Shown in pieces: positions 33,601 to 42,548 of a DNA stretch of 64,000 bases; position 1 is the first letter of the stretch, and each line of letters opens with the position of its first letter. The position numbers and the translations under genes are program-made. The notes beneath the pieces were generated by a model that was not told the origin of the DNA, did not search any database, and saw only the letters and a list, made by a program, of their open reading frames with translations. Source of the stretch: Bradymonas sp963697525 (GTDB lineage: Bacteria > Myxococcota_A > Bradymonadia > Bradymonadales > Bradymonadaceae); assembly GCA_963697525.1 (NCBI GenBank), contig OY969087.1, positions 2,170,001 to 2,234,000 on the forward strand. The letters run 5' to 3'.

Positions 33601-35990
33601 GGCGACGAGGACCTCGCAGGCTGGCTGCACAGCAGGCCGGCGGCGTCGACCAGCGCCCCCGAGCGGGTGACCACGCCGGTGGCGACGGTGCCGTCGGGGC
33701 AGGTCAAGTCGAAGGGCTCGCCGCCGCTGCCGGTGGTGCCTGCCGGGTGGGCGGCGTCGCTGGCGCGCGCGCCGGTCTTGTCGAGCGAAGCACATACCGG
33801 GGTGAGCCGGCGGATCCAGCGTTTGGTCCCGCCGCGAAGGCCCACCACGACGCCGCCGTCGGGGCAGTCGAGCGTCTGGCGGCGCGCGTGACTCTTGCCG
33901 CCAAAGCGCGGCGCGGCGCTGGGCGCGCCGGTAGTGACCAGGCGGCCGTCGCGCTCGTCGAGCTTGCGACACCGGGGCTCGAGCGAGGCCAGCGCGTGGG
34001 CCTTGGGGCTGAGCCGCGTCCACATACCGCTGAGTGCGTAGCCCGCCGGGCAGCGCCAGGAGCGGCGTCGCCCGCCGGGGCCGCCGCGGATCGCCGCGTG
34101 CGGGGCGGCCACGCCGCACAGGCGCTGTTCGGCCTCGAATGGGTTACTCGGAAAGCGAAGTTCGTGGAGGCGAAACGCCTCGCTCAGATTCGAAAGGAAG
34201 CGCGACGCGGTGATGGGGCCCTCGACGGCGTCGAGCAGGTCGGCCAGCCCGCCGCATTTGAGCGCGTGGCGAGCCGCGCTCACCCGGGGATCTTCACCGA
34301 GCGCAGGCTTGGCGAAACGCGCGACCATCCACACCGTCGGGAGCGCCTTCTCGTGGCCCGGCCGGCCGCGGTGCTCCAGGATGAGCCGTGACGCCAACGG
34401 CGAGGCCAACCCGGCGTGGTCGACCACGTGGGTGTGCGGGCCGAGCACCATGCCGCGCATGCCCATGGCCGTGCGCATCACCACCAGCGCGATGCCCTGT
34501 TTGGCGTAGCGTTCGCGCAGCGGAAAGGTCTGGCGCGCCGGAAACAGCCTGCCGAAGCCGGTGGCCTGCACGAGGCGCGCATAGACGATGCGCTTGCACG
34601 GCTTGTCGGCGTGGTCCGCCGCTTTCCCGCCGTCGAAGACCGACGGGCAGGAGCGCTCGCCCACCGCGCGCAGTCGGCGCGCGTCGACGGCGAAATGCAT
34701 TTTGGCGTAGTCCTCGATGGCGATCGGGTGGTCGACGTGGGCCGAGCGCACATACCAGCCGCGCTCGTCGCCGATGCCGTGGCTATTCTCGCGGGGCACC
34801 CGGATATGGATCGCGCAGTAGGCCGCCCACGCCACCACGGGAAGGCCGACGGCCAGGCGCCACCAGCGCCGCGCGAGGCTGCCGCGCGGCGCGACGATGG
34901 GCACGCTCGCCAGGGGCATGACGGTGGCGAAGACCGCCGGCAAAAAGAGCCGGCCGTGCATGAAGCCGCCGCCGATTTTGACCACGTACAGGATGTAGAA
35001 CAGCCCGCACAGCGTCGGCGCGGCGGTGAGCACCACGCGCAGGTAGTTTTGCTTGCCGGCCGCGCGCACGAGCTCGGCCACCCAGATGACGCCGATGAGC
35101 CCGAGCGGCAAGAGCGCCTTGTACAGCCCGAAGAAGTTCCAGAAGAAGTAGCCGCCCTGCTTCCAGCGCGACCGGAACGCCTCCTTGGCCAGCGCCGTGT
35201 TGGGCACCAGCGCGGCGAAATAGCCCATCCGAAAGATCTGGTAGGCGACCGGCACCGCGCCCATGGCCACGCCCAGGAGCACAAGGCGCTTGAAGCTAAA
35301 GCCGCCGTTTTGGCGCCGGAAGACGACCATCAAGAGCGGGGCCAGAAGCGTAAAGCTCATCAGGGCGAGCTCGGGGCGAATCAGCGGGCCCAGCCCGAGT
35401 AAAAAGGCCAGCGCGTAGGGATGCCAGGCGGGCCGTTGGCCGGCGTCGTCGCCGGTTTCGTCGATGGCCAGGCGCGTGAGCAACAAAAAGCTTACGCCCA
35501 TCCAGCCCAGCGCCAGGCCGGTCTCTAGCCCGGAGGTGCCGTAGTCCCAGGCCGGCGGCAGCGCCATGTAGATGAGCGCGCCCAGCGGCGCGCAGCCGGC
35601 GAAGACGCTCACCCCGGCGCGCGTATCCCAGCGGTGCAACGTCGCCGCGCCGAGGGTGGCCGCAAATAGGCCCGCCATCGAAAAGAGCAGGCCCATGCCC
35701 ACCGCCGCGTACTCCACGCGCACGCCCACGGCCCCCAGAAGCGCCAACAGCCCCACCCACAGCGTGCTGGTGTAGGTCTCGACGCGCTCGCCGACGTTGA
35801 ACACCGGCCCGTGGCCGTGCAGGAGGTTGCGCACCACCGTCACGTTGATGAACCCGTCGTCGCTCATCCAGCGCTGGTGCCAGATGAGCACGCCGAAGAT
35901 CACCACCGGCACGAGGGCCAGTAGCGTCCACGCCCACACGCCAAAGCGGCGCGAGGTCGGCGTTGTTGTTGGGTTGGAATCGGGTGACAC
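33597..35990 (-). CDS. GT-C-like membrane glycosyltransferase with C-terminal Cys-paired repeats
   Basis: The product is about 797 residues. The first periplasmic loop has MSDDGFINVTVVRNL and NVGERVETYTSTLW, the DD-x5-R-x-GHG pattern of GT-C enzymes of the AftB/mannosyltransferase type. About 10-11 helices follow. The last about 200 residues are extracytoplasmic, with at least three repeats of the form CP(A/D)G...G...LxxC (for example CPDGTVATGVVTRSGALVD...LLC). GTG at 35990 is chosen because codon bias collapses upstream. It is the first gene of the operon. Confidence 0.82.
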   Translation of the reverse strand: MSPDSNPTTTPTSRRFGVWAWTLLALVPVVIFGVLIWHQRWMSDDGFINVTVVRNLLHGHGPVFNVGERVETYTSTLWVGLLALLGAVGVRVEYAAVGMGLLFSMAGLFAATLGAATLHRWDTRAGVSVFAGCAPLGALIYMALPPAWDYGTSGLETGLALGWMGVSFLLLTRLAIDETGDDAGQRPAWHPYALAFLLGLGPLIRPELALMSFTLLAPLLMVVFRRQNGGFSFKRLVLLGVAMGAVPVAYQIFRMGYFAALVPNTALAKEAFRSRWKQGGYFFWNFFGLYKALLPLGLIGVIWVAELVRAAGKQNYLRVVLTAAPTLCGLFYILYVVKIGGGFMHGRLFLPAVFATVMPLASVPIVAPRGSLARRWWRLAVGLPVVAWAAYCAIHIRVPRENSHGIGDERGWYVRSAHVDHPIAIEDYAKMHFAVDARRLRAVGERSCPSVFDGGKAADHADKPCKRIVYARLVQATGFGRLFPARQTFPLRERYAKQGIALVVMRTAMGMRGMVLGPHTHVVDHAGLASPLASRLILEHRGRPGHEKALPTVWMVARFAKPALGEDPRVSAARHALKCGGLADLLDAVEGPITASRFLSNLSEAFRLHELRFPSNPFEAEQRLCGVAAPHAAIRGGPGGRRRSWRCPAGYALSGMWTRLSPKAHALASLEPRCRKLDERDGRLVTTGAPSAAPRFGGKSHARRQTLDCPDGGVVVGLRGGTKRWIRRLTPVCASLDKTGARASDAAHPAGTTGSGGEPFDLTCPDGTVATGVVTRSGALVDAAGLLCSQPARSSSP

Positions 35991-36374
35991 GAGGCTCTTC
36001 TTCCCCCGAGGTGGGGCAGTTTCAGTAACGGCGGCGGCGCGCGGCCGCGGCGAATTTAATAAAGATCTGCGCGTGATACCAGCGGCAACGATCCCCGAAG
36101 CATCTACCACCGCCGACCACGAAACCCGAAATCTTAATTGTGTAAATAGGCCGGCTCCCACGCCGGTGGTCGAGGCTTCGATGCCTGAACTTTGGTCGAT
36201 AGGTCGATCACACGAATTGACCATTAGTTCAGAAGACCCACGTCGACCACAGGGGCGCGACCCCGCCTATTAAGGCAATTAAGATTTCAGTTCGGCGATT
36301 CGACCGGTGATCAGAGACCCCACGTCGACCACGGGGGCGCGACCCCGCCTATTAAGGCAATTAAGATTTCCGTT
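35991..36374. other. Intergenic region with low GC and a tandem repeat
   Basis: About 384 bp without a credible gene separate two minus-strand genes. The part at 36000-36230 is AT-richer and may hold the promoter of the glycan operon. The part at 36207-36370 consists of two 82-bp repeat units. A long open frame through 35991-36224 is rejected on codon bias. Confidence 0.7.
36237..36370. repeat. 52-bp direct repeats in an ~82-bp tandem unit
   Basis: Copies at 36237-36288 and 36319-36370 differ at one base (36251 A versus 36333 G). Each contains GGGGCGCGACCCC, which can form a short hairpin, then the AT-rich tail TTAAGGCAATTAAG. Sequence ahead of each copy is also similar, so the unit is about 82 bp. 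The second copy ends 5 bp before the yjbQ-type stop. Confidence 0.93.
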
Positions 36375-36782
36375 TCAGTCCCCCAGGTGAATGACGATGC
36401 GGCGGCGTTTGGGGCTGGTGCGGTGCTCCCACAGGAAGATGCCCTGCCAGGTGCCCAGCGCGAGGTCGCCGTCGACGACCGGGATGGATAGTGACGTCGC
36501 CGTGATCGCCGCGCGGATATGCGACGGCATGTCGTCGGGCCCCTCCATCGTGTGCGTGTAATTGGGGTCGTCCTCGGGCACGTGGCGGTCGAGCCAATCC
36601 TCCAGGTCGCGTCGCGCCGACGGGTCGGCGTTCTCCTGGATGATCATGCTGGCGGACGTGTGCTGGATAAAAAGTGTGCACAGGCCCTCGGCCTGGCCAC
36701 TGTGGCGCACGATGTCGCGCACGCGGTCGGTGAACTCGTAGAGCCCCTTGCCGGGGGTTTCGATGGTGATCGTTTTAATCAT
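36375..36782 (-). CDS. yjbQ: YjbQ family protein (UPF0047)
   Basis: The product is 135 residues, the usual length of this family, which has reported weak thiamine-phosphate synthase activity. LFIQHTSASMIIQENAD, DMPSHIRAA and GTWQGIFLWEHR are the family signatures, with His and Glu/Asp residues of the putative metal/phosphate site. The start overlaps the malQ stop (ATGA), so the two are coupled. Confidence 0.94.
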   Translation of the reverse strand: MIKTITIETPGKGLYEFTDRVRDIVRHSGQAEGLCTLFIQHTSASMIIQENADPSARRDLEDWLDRHVPEDDPNYTHTMEGPDDMPSHIRAAITATSLSIPVVDGDLALGTWQGIFLWEHRTSPKRRRIVIHLGD

Positions 36783-38296
36783 GCTCGCCTCGCCTCCTCA
36801 GTCACCTTGCGCAACCTCGACCACGCCTCGCCTTGTTCCACGATGGAGCCGTCAGCACGCCAGGTCCAATTATTGCCGTTGCCGCCGGGCAGGTTCATGC
36901 GCGCCTGGGTGCCCAGCTCGAAGATGTCCTGCACGGGCACGATCGCCAGGGCGGCGACCGAGTCGAACACCGCCTCGATCATCGCCCAGACGACATCGTC
37001 GTCGCTGCACGACAGGTATTGGCGCACCTTGTGGCGCTGCATCTGGTCGAGCTGGTCGTACCAGCCGCGGGTGGTGTCGTTGTCGTGGGTGCCGGTGTAG
37101 GCGACGAAGTTCTCCTCGTAATTCTCCGGCAGGAAGATGTGGTCGGGGTCGTCCCAGTCGGCGAATTGGAGCACCTTCATGCCCGGTAGGCCGTGGCGGT
37201 CGCGCAGCTCGATGACCTCGTCGGTGATCATGCCCAGGTCTTCGGCGATGAACGGCACCTCGCCCAGGTCGGCTTTGATGGCCTCGAATAGGGCGTCGCC
37301 GGGGCCGTCGCGCCACTCGCCGTCGACGGCCGTTTCCGCCTCGGCGGGCACCGCCCAGTAGGCCTCGAAGCCGCGAAAATGGTCGATGCGCATCAGGTCG
37401 ACCGTCTGCAGCACGGTCTCGACGCGCGCCAGCCACCAGCCGAACGCGCGCTTATTTTGAGTATGTCGGGCGATCGCCTGCCAGTCGTATAGCGGGTTTC
37501 CCCACTTCTGGCCGGTCTTGCTGAAATAGTCCGGCGGCACGCCCGAGACCTCGTCGACGTTACCGTCGTCGTCCATCTGGAACATGTCCCGGTTGGCCCA
37601 CACGTCGGCGCTGTCCATGGCCACGAAGATGGGGATGTCGCCGATGAATTTGACGTCGCGCGCGCCGGCGTAGTCGCGAAGCTCTTGCCACTGGCGAAAG
37701 AACAGCCACTGGCGAAACTGGACCTGCTCGATCGCGTCGGCGTGCTCGCGGCGCGCCTCGGCCAGCGCCTGTTCGTCGCGCTCGACGTATTCGGCGGGCC
37801 ACCCGCGCCACTCGCCGCCGCCAAAGTGGCGCTTGAGCACCATGAACAGCGCGTAATCGTCCAGCCAACCGGCCTGCGCATCGACGAAGGCGTCGAAGTC
37901 GGCGCGCGTACCGGCGTCGTCGTTTGCCCAGCGCTGCCAGGCCTGGTCGAGCACCGCGCGCTTGTGCTGCTCGAGCTCCCAATAGTGCACGCGCTCCTGG
38001 CCGAGGCCGGCCATGGTCTGGCGAAACGCGTCCACCTGCGCGCGCTCCAGCCATCCGCGCTCCACCAGCGGCTCGAGGTCGACCATCATGGCGTTGCCTG
38101 CGAACGCCGACGCCGCCGAATACGGCGAGCCGCCGTGGCCGGGCGTGTTCAGCGGCAGGACCTGCCACCACGTCTGGCCGGCGTCGGCCAGGCGGTCGGC
38201 GAAGGCACGCGCGTTTGCGCCCAGCGTACCGATCCCGTCGGGGCCGGGCAGGCTCGTCGGATGCATCAAAACGCCAGCAGAGCGAGTGAGTTTCAT
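36779..38296 (-). CDS. malQ: 4-alpha-glucanotransferase (amylomaltase)
   Basis: The product is a 505-residue GH77 enzyme transferring alpha-1,4-glucan segments in the cytoplasm. The N-terminal SAGVLMHPTSLPG, GDIPIFVAMDSADVWAN, MRIDHFRGF (catalytic Asp), FIAEDLG (acid/base Glu) and GTHDNDTTRGW (third Asp) are all present. The ATG at 38296 gives the family N-terminus; the longer frame runs into repeat-rich intergenic DNA. Confidence 0.96.
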   Translation of the reverse strand: MKLTRSAGVLMHPTSLPGPDGIGTLGANARAFADRLADAGQTWWQVLPLNTPGHGGSPYSAASAFAGNAMMVDLEPLVERGWLERAQVDAFRQTMAGLGQERVHYWELEQHKRAVLDQAWQRWANDDAGTRADFDAFVDAQAGWLDDYALFMVLKRHFGGGEWRGWPAEYVERDEQALAEARREHADAIEQVQFRQWLFFRQWQELRDYAGARDVKFIGDIPIFVAMDSADVWANRDMFQMDDDGNVDEVSGVPPDYFSKTGQKWGNPLYDWQAIARHTQNKRAFGWWLARVETVLQTVDLMRIDHFRGFEAYWAVPAEAETAVDGEWRDGPGDALFEAIKADLGEVPFIAEDLGMITDEVIELRDRHGLPGMKVLQFADWDDPDHIFLPENYEENFVAYTGTHDNDTTRGWYDQLDQMQRHKVRQYLSCSDDDVVWAMIEAVFDSVAALAIVPVQDIFELGTQARMNLPGGNGNNWTWRADGSIVEQGEAWSRLRKVTEEARRA

Positions 38297-38640
38297 AAGC
38301 GGCCGGGGGATGTAGAAGGGTCGGCAGTTGGCGACTCGTTGCAATTACAACCGTAAACGCATTGGCGCAACTGTTGTTGGAGCGTGGCGCCTGCGGCGCG
38401 GGACTTGAAGCGGAGGCGCGGAGGTCGGTTTGTCGAGGGGATTGGGTGGTCTGAAGGGTAGAAGGAGCTTGGTTTGTAGTGGCGGCGGGTGTAAGTTGTT
38501 TGGCGGTTGCCGCTGTAGGGCGAAAGCGCCCTTATTTGGCGGTCAACCTCAACGCAAGCAAGACTCAAGACCCGCGCCGAAGGCGCCAAGACCCAAGCCT
38601 CGCGCCGCAGGCGCCAAGCGCGCCGCAGGCGCCACGCCAC
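38297..38640. other. Divergent intergenic region with short repeats
   Basis: About 344 bp between the malQ start and the methyltransferase start hold no credible gene. Promoters for both should lie here. Four copies of a 16-bp GC-rich motif are its main visible structure. Confidence 0.7.
38385..38634. repeat. Four copies of a 16-bp GC-rich motif
   Basis: CGCGCCGCAGGCGCCA occurs at 38601-38616 and 38619-38634. A one-mismatch copy is at 38573-38588, and an exact inverted copy is at 38385-38400. The motif is itself partly self-complementary (GGCGCC core). It resembles dispersed REP-like elements. Confidence 0.9.
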
Positions 38641-39777
38641 ATGACCCAACGCTATTTCGCCATCACCGCCCCCGGCTTCGAGACCGAACTCGCCGACGAG
38701 ATCGACGCCGTGGGTGGGCGCAAGATCGAGAAGTTGACCGGCGGCGTCGAGTTCGACGCCACCAACCGGGTCTTCTACCGCGCCAACTACGAGGTGCGCA
38801 CCTGTAACCGCATCTACCTGCGCCTGGACGAGTTCCGGGCGCGCGATTTCCCGGAGCTGTACCGCAAGACCCGCCGTTTTGCCTGGGAGCGGTTGCTGGG
38901 CGAGAACAACCGCGTGTTCATCAAGGGGGTGGCGCGCCAGTCGCACCTGATGCACACCGATCGCATCGCCGAGACCGTCGGCCATGCCCTGCGCGAGCAT
39001 TTCACGGAAGATCTGAAGCAGCCCGCCCCCGAGATCGTCGAGGAGCATACCGAGGACAGCCAATATGTGCTCGCTCGTCTGAGCGAGGACCGCTGTCAGT
39101 TGAGCCTGGATGCCTCCGGCGACCATCTGTATAAGCGCGGATGGCGCCAGGAGGCCGTCGAGGCCCCCATCCGCGAGAGCCTGGCGGCGGCGCTGCTGGT
39201 CCGCGCGGGGTGGAATCACCGCAAGCCGCTGGTCGATCCCGTGTGCGGCTCGGGGACGTTCGTCATCGAGGGGGCGTGGATGTCGGTGCGCCGCCCGCCG
39301 GGCGATCTACGCGACTTTGCCTTCCAGCGCTGGGTCAATTTTCGCCAGCCGCTGTGGGATGACGTCGTCGGCAAGGCGCGCCAGCGTATCCGACAGGTCG
39401 ACGACGTGCAGTTTTTCGGCTTCGACGCCGATCCCGAGGCCATCGACGCCGCCCGCCACAACGCCGACATCGCCGGCATGAGCGCGTGCACCGAGTTTCG
39501 CCAGGCCGACGTCGCCGAGCTCGTCGCCCCCAATGACGACCGCGGCATGGTCATCGCCAATCCCCCCTACGGCGAGCGCCTCGACGCCGGCGCCGGCCCG
39601 CGCACGGTGTGGGAGACGATCATCGAGCGCTTCGCCGAGCACTTCCAGGGATGGCGCATGGGCATCGTGCTGCCCAGCGACGTCACGCCCAGCCACGAGC
39701 GACTGAAGTTCAAAGAAGACATCCACTTCCAAAACGGCGGCATTCACGTGCGCTTCTGGCTCGCCAGGCACCGGTGA
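38641..39777 (+). CDS. THUMP-domain class I RNA methyltransferase (RlmL/Trm-like)
   Basis: The product is 378 residues and cytosolic. N-terminal ferredoxin-like and THUMP domains (about 1-160) precede a Rossmann methyltransferase with DPVCGSGTFVIEGAW, FGFDADPEAI and the catalytic NPPYGERL. The NPPY motif indicates N2-guanine methylation of rRNA or tRNA. It matches the N-terminal half of E. coli RlmL. ATG at 38641; the open frame upstream runs through the repeats. Confidence 0.93.
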   Translation: MTQRYFAITAPGFETELADEIDAVGGRKIEKLTGGVEFDATNRVFYRANYEVRTCNRIYLRLDEFRARDFPELYRKTRRFAWERLLGENNRVFIKGVARQSHLMHTDRIAETVGHALREHFTEDLKQPAPEIVEEHTEDSQYVLARLSEDRCQLSLDASGDHLYKRGWRQEAVEAPIRESLAAALLVRAGWNHRKPLVDPVCGSGTFVIEGAWMSVRRPPGDLRDFAFQRWVNFRQPLWDDVVGKARQRIRQVDDVQFFGFDADPEAIDAARHNADIAGMSACTEFRQADVAELVAPNDDRGMVIANPPYGERLDAGAGPRTVWETIIERFAEHFQGWRMGIVLPSDVTPSHERLKFKEDIHFQNGGIHVRFWLARHR

Positions 39778-40115
39778 GGCTCGCGAGGCGGCAAAGCGCG
39801 CAAGGTCGAGTTCGTTTAGGTTCAGGTTTAGGTTTAGGTTTAGGTTTAGGTTTGTGAGTATTCGGGCAGTGTTGGCTGTTTTTGAAACTCACGGATAAAG
39901 TGCTCATCAGCGACCTAAACGTAGACGTAAACCTCAACGTAAACCTAAACGGCTTTTCCGCCTCCGCGTGGGCGTCGGAAATACTGTGGACATAGGTTTG
40001 TAGCCTGACGCTGCGATTGCACGCGGCGTCAAGAACTGGACGGGGCGGCCCAAATCGCGCATGGTAAGAGAGAGACGGTAGATCTCCTACACGCCACGGA
40101 AGGCCACGGAGCGCG
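39778..40115. other. Intergenic region with telomere-like hexamers
   Basis: About 338 bp between two plus-strand genes contain no credible gene. A GTTTAG hexamer array and its inverted counterpart form its core. The lytic transglycosylase promoter should lie in the last 100 bp. Confidence 0.7.
39814..39950. repeat. GTTTAG hexamer array with inverted counterpart
   Basis: Six tandem hexamers (GTTTAG, one as GTTCAG) lie at 39814-39849 and end in GTTTG. At 39914-39950 the complementary CCTAAAC and degenerate AACCTCAACGTAAACCTAAAC units occur. The two arms could pair around a loop of about 60 bp. Confidence 0.92.
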
Positions 40116-42503
40116 ATGTACAAACGGCACGCCAGACCGCAAGTTTTGGGGATGTTTTTGGCCATGCTCGTGTCGAGCTGGTCGGTGTCGGCGTGCGCCC
40201 AGAAAGCTGGCGGCGGGTCCGCGGGCCTGCGTACGGCGGGCAATTCGGCGAAATTTCGCGTCATCAAGCGCTTCCCGGCCAAGGCGCCCACCGCCGAGGA
40301 GGTGCTCGCCGGGCAGGGAAAAGCGGCCGTCGACGACGCGGTGCGCGACGCCATCGACCAGCAGCGCTTCGACGTCGCCCACCTGCTGGTCGAGAAAGCG
40401 GGCACCAAGCACGACCCCTTCCTGACACTGCTGGACGGCTATTTGACCTACCGTGCCGGGGAGCCCAAAAAGGCGCTTCCCCTGCTGGAGTCGGTGGCCG
40501 GAAAAGTGCCCAACCTGGAGGATTACCGGCTGTTTTGGACGGCGCAGGCCGCCTTCGACGCTGACAAGGCGCAGGTGGCCGTGCTCAGCGCGGCGCGCGT
40601 GCCTCGCAACAGCCGGCTGTTCGGCCAGAGCCTGATCTTGCTGGCCAACGCGCTGACCAAGGCGGGCACCGACAGCGATCTGAAGCACGCCGTGGAGACG
40701 CTGCGGCTTTATCTGGCCAAATACCCCCACGGGCGCTCGGCGCCGGACGCGCGGCTGTTGCTCGCCCAGACCCTCGAGCAGACCAAGCAATGGGACCAGG
40801 CGGCGAAGGCCTACCTTGCCGTGCTCGACGAGGACGCCGTGGGCGACGGCGCCCAGACCGCCCGCGAGCGCCTGAAGGCGATCCGGGCGCATCTGAGCAA
40901 GGCCGTGCGCCAGGCCATCGACCACCCGCCGCTGGACCAGCGCATGGAGCGCTACCGCGTACTATTCGCCCACCACCGCAGCCAAGAGGTGATCGACGCG
41001 CTGGAGAAGGAGATCGCGGGCATCAAGAAGGACGACCCGCACCGCTGCGAGGCGATGTATCTGGTCGCGCGCAGTCACAGCAAGCTTCGCCAGCACACCG
41101 AGGGCGCGAAATGGTACAAGCGCATCCTCGACGAGTGCGGCCACACCCACTACGCCATCAAGGCGCTGTACCTGGGCGGCAAAGGGCTTTGGAACGCCGG
41201 CAAACGCGACCAGGCGCGCAAGTGGTTCCAGCGCATCTGGTCGAAGTTCGCCAAACACTCGTTTGCCGACGACGCGATGTATTTCGTGGCGCGCATCCTT
41301 CGCGAGGAGAAGAAGCCGGCCAAAGCGCGCGCGCTGCTCAAAAAACAGGTCGCGCGCTACCCCGACGGCGACATGGCCAAGGACGCCCACTGGCTTTTAG
41401 TGCGTCAGATGTTCGCCAAATCCGACTACCAGGGCGTGGTCGACTATGTCGACGCGTTGAAGGACACCGGCGAGGACGACATCTACTCGCGCGGCCGGCT
41501 GCATTATTTCCGGGCGCGGGCGCTCGAACTTCTGGAGAAGGACGCCAAGGCGCGGGCGGCCTACCAGAAGGTGATCACCAGCCTGCCGCTTTCGTACTAC
41601 GCCTACCTGGCGTTCAACCGGCTGGGGGCCATGGCCGCGACCGGCAACAAGGGCGGGCACGCCAAGGTCTCCGACGTGTGCTCCCTGCACGGCGGCAAGC
41701 TATGCGATTTCGTCGAGCCCGCCCGCTCGCCCGGGGTCGTGCTGGGAGACGACCTGCGCCAGGCGGTTCACTTCAAGCGCGGCGCGGCGCTGTTGCGCCT
41801 GGGCCTGACGGACCTGGCCGAAGACGAGTTTCAGGCGCTGCTGCACGGCCACGGCGGCGACGCCAACCTGTGGGCGTTGAGCTACCTGTTGGACGCGGCC
41901 CATGCCTACCGGCTCTCCCACGATCTGCCGCGCCGCCAGATCCACGGCTGGAAGACCCAATACCCCAAGGACTCCGACGACCCGCGCTGGTCGTTGGCCT
42001 TCCCGACGCCATTTCGCGACCTGGTCGACAAATACGCCAAAAAGCGCAAGCTTCGCCGCGCGCTGGTCTACGCGATCATGCGCGAGGAGAGCGGGTTCAA
42101 CCCGCGCATCGAGAGCTGGGCGAATGCCCGCGGGCTGTTGCAGTTGATGGAGGCGACCGGGCGCCACATCGCCCAACAGGACGGGCTGGCGAACTTCAGC
42201 GCCGACGACCTGCTCGACCCCGCCATTAATATCCGGCTGGGCACCGGCTACATCGCCGAGCTCTCCGGCCAACTCGCCGCTCACCCGGCGCTGATCATCG
42301 CCGGGTACAACGCCGGCTATGCCAACGTATCGCGCTGGCTCAAAAAGCGCGGCGACCTACCCCTGGACCTGTGGGTCGAAGACATCCCCTACGGCCAGAC
42401 ACGCAAATACACCAAGCGGGTCCTGGCGAGTTTCTGGACCTATTCGTGGATGTACGGCCACGATCGTGTGCCGCGACTTTCCTTCAAACTGCGAAGCAAG
42501 TGA
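40116..42503 (+). CDS. Lytic transglycosylase lipoprotein (Slt70-like, TPR plus SLT domain)
   Basis: The product is 795 residues and cleaves peptidoglycan between MurNAc and GlcNAc with anhydro-sugar formation. The signal ends in SVSAC with a lipobox-like Cys27, so outer-membrane anchoring is likely. Residues about 60-610 are helical TPR/U-type repeats. The SLT domain has catalytic Glu658 in REESGFNP, GLLQLMEAT and AGYNAGYANV. It is close to the family's full architecture. Confidence 0.93.
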   Translation: MYKRHARPQVLGMFLAMLVSSWSVSACAQKAGGGSAGLRTAGNSAKFRVIKRFPAKAPTAEEVLAGQGKAAVDDAVRDAIDQQRFDVAHLLVEKAGTKHDPFLTLLDGYLTYRAGEPKKALPLLESVAGKVPNLEDYRLFWTAQAAFDADKAQVAVLSAARVPRNSRLFGQSLILLANALTKAGTDSDLKHAVETLRLYLAKYPHGRSAPDARLLLAQTLEQTKQWDQAAKAYLAVLDEDAVGDGAQTARERLKAIRAHLSKAVRQAIDHPPLDQRMERYRVLFAHHRSQEVIDALEKEIAGIKKDDPHRCEAMYLVARSHSKLRQHTEGAKWYKRILDECGHTHYAIKALYLGGKGLWNAGKRDQARKWFQRIWSKFAKHSFADDAMYFVARILREEKKPAKARALLKKQVARYPDGDMAKDAHWLLVRQMFAKSDYQGVVDYVDALKDTGEDDIYSRGRLHYFRARALELLEKDAKARAAYQKVITSLPLSYYAYLAFNRLGAMAATGNKGGHAKVSDVCSLHGGKLCDFVEPARSPGVVLGDDLRQAVHFKRGAALLRLGLTDLAEDEFQALLHGHGGDANLWALSYLLDAAHAYRLSHDLPRRQIHGWKTQYPKDSDDPRWSLAFPTPFRDLVDKYAKKRKLRRALVYAIMREESGFNPRIESWANARGLLQLMEATGRHIAQQDGLANFSADDLLDPAINIRLGTGYIAELSGQLAAHPALIIAGYNAGYANVSRWLKKRGDLPLDLWVEDIPYGQTRKYTKRVLASFWTYSWMYGHDRVPRLSFKLRSK

Positions 42504-42548
42504 TCGAGTGATCACTCGATCACTGGATCACTCGATCACTGGATCACT
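42499..42548. repeat. Palindrome and GATCACT array spanning two stop codons
   Basis: Positions 42499-42524 form a perfect 26-base palindrome. A tandem GGATCACT/CGATCACT unit continues to 42548. The array includes the TGA stops of both convergent genes (42501-42503 and 42544-42546) and can fold as a hairpin. A terminator role is possible, although no T-run is seen. Confidence 0.93.

Noticed and set aside
39814..39950. Hexamer array considered as a chromosome end or CRISPR
   Set aside because: It lies between two intact genes and has no spacer structure of CRISPR size; a true telomere would be terminal.
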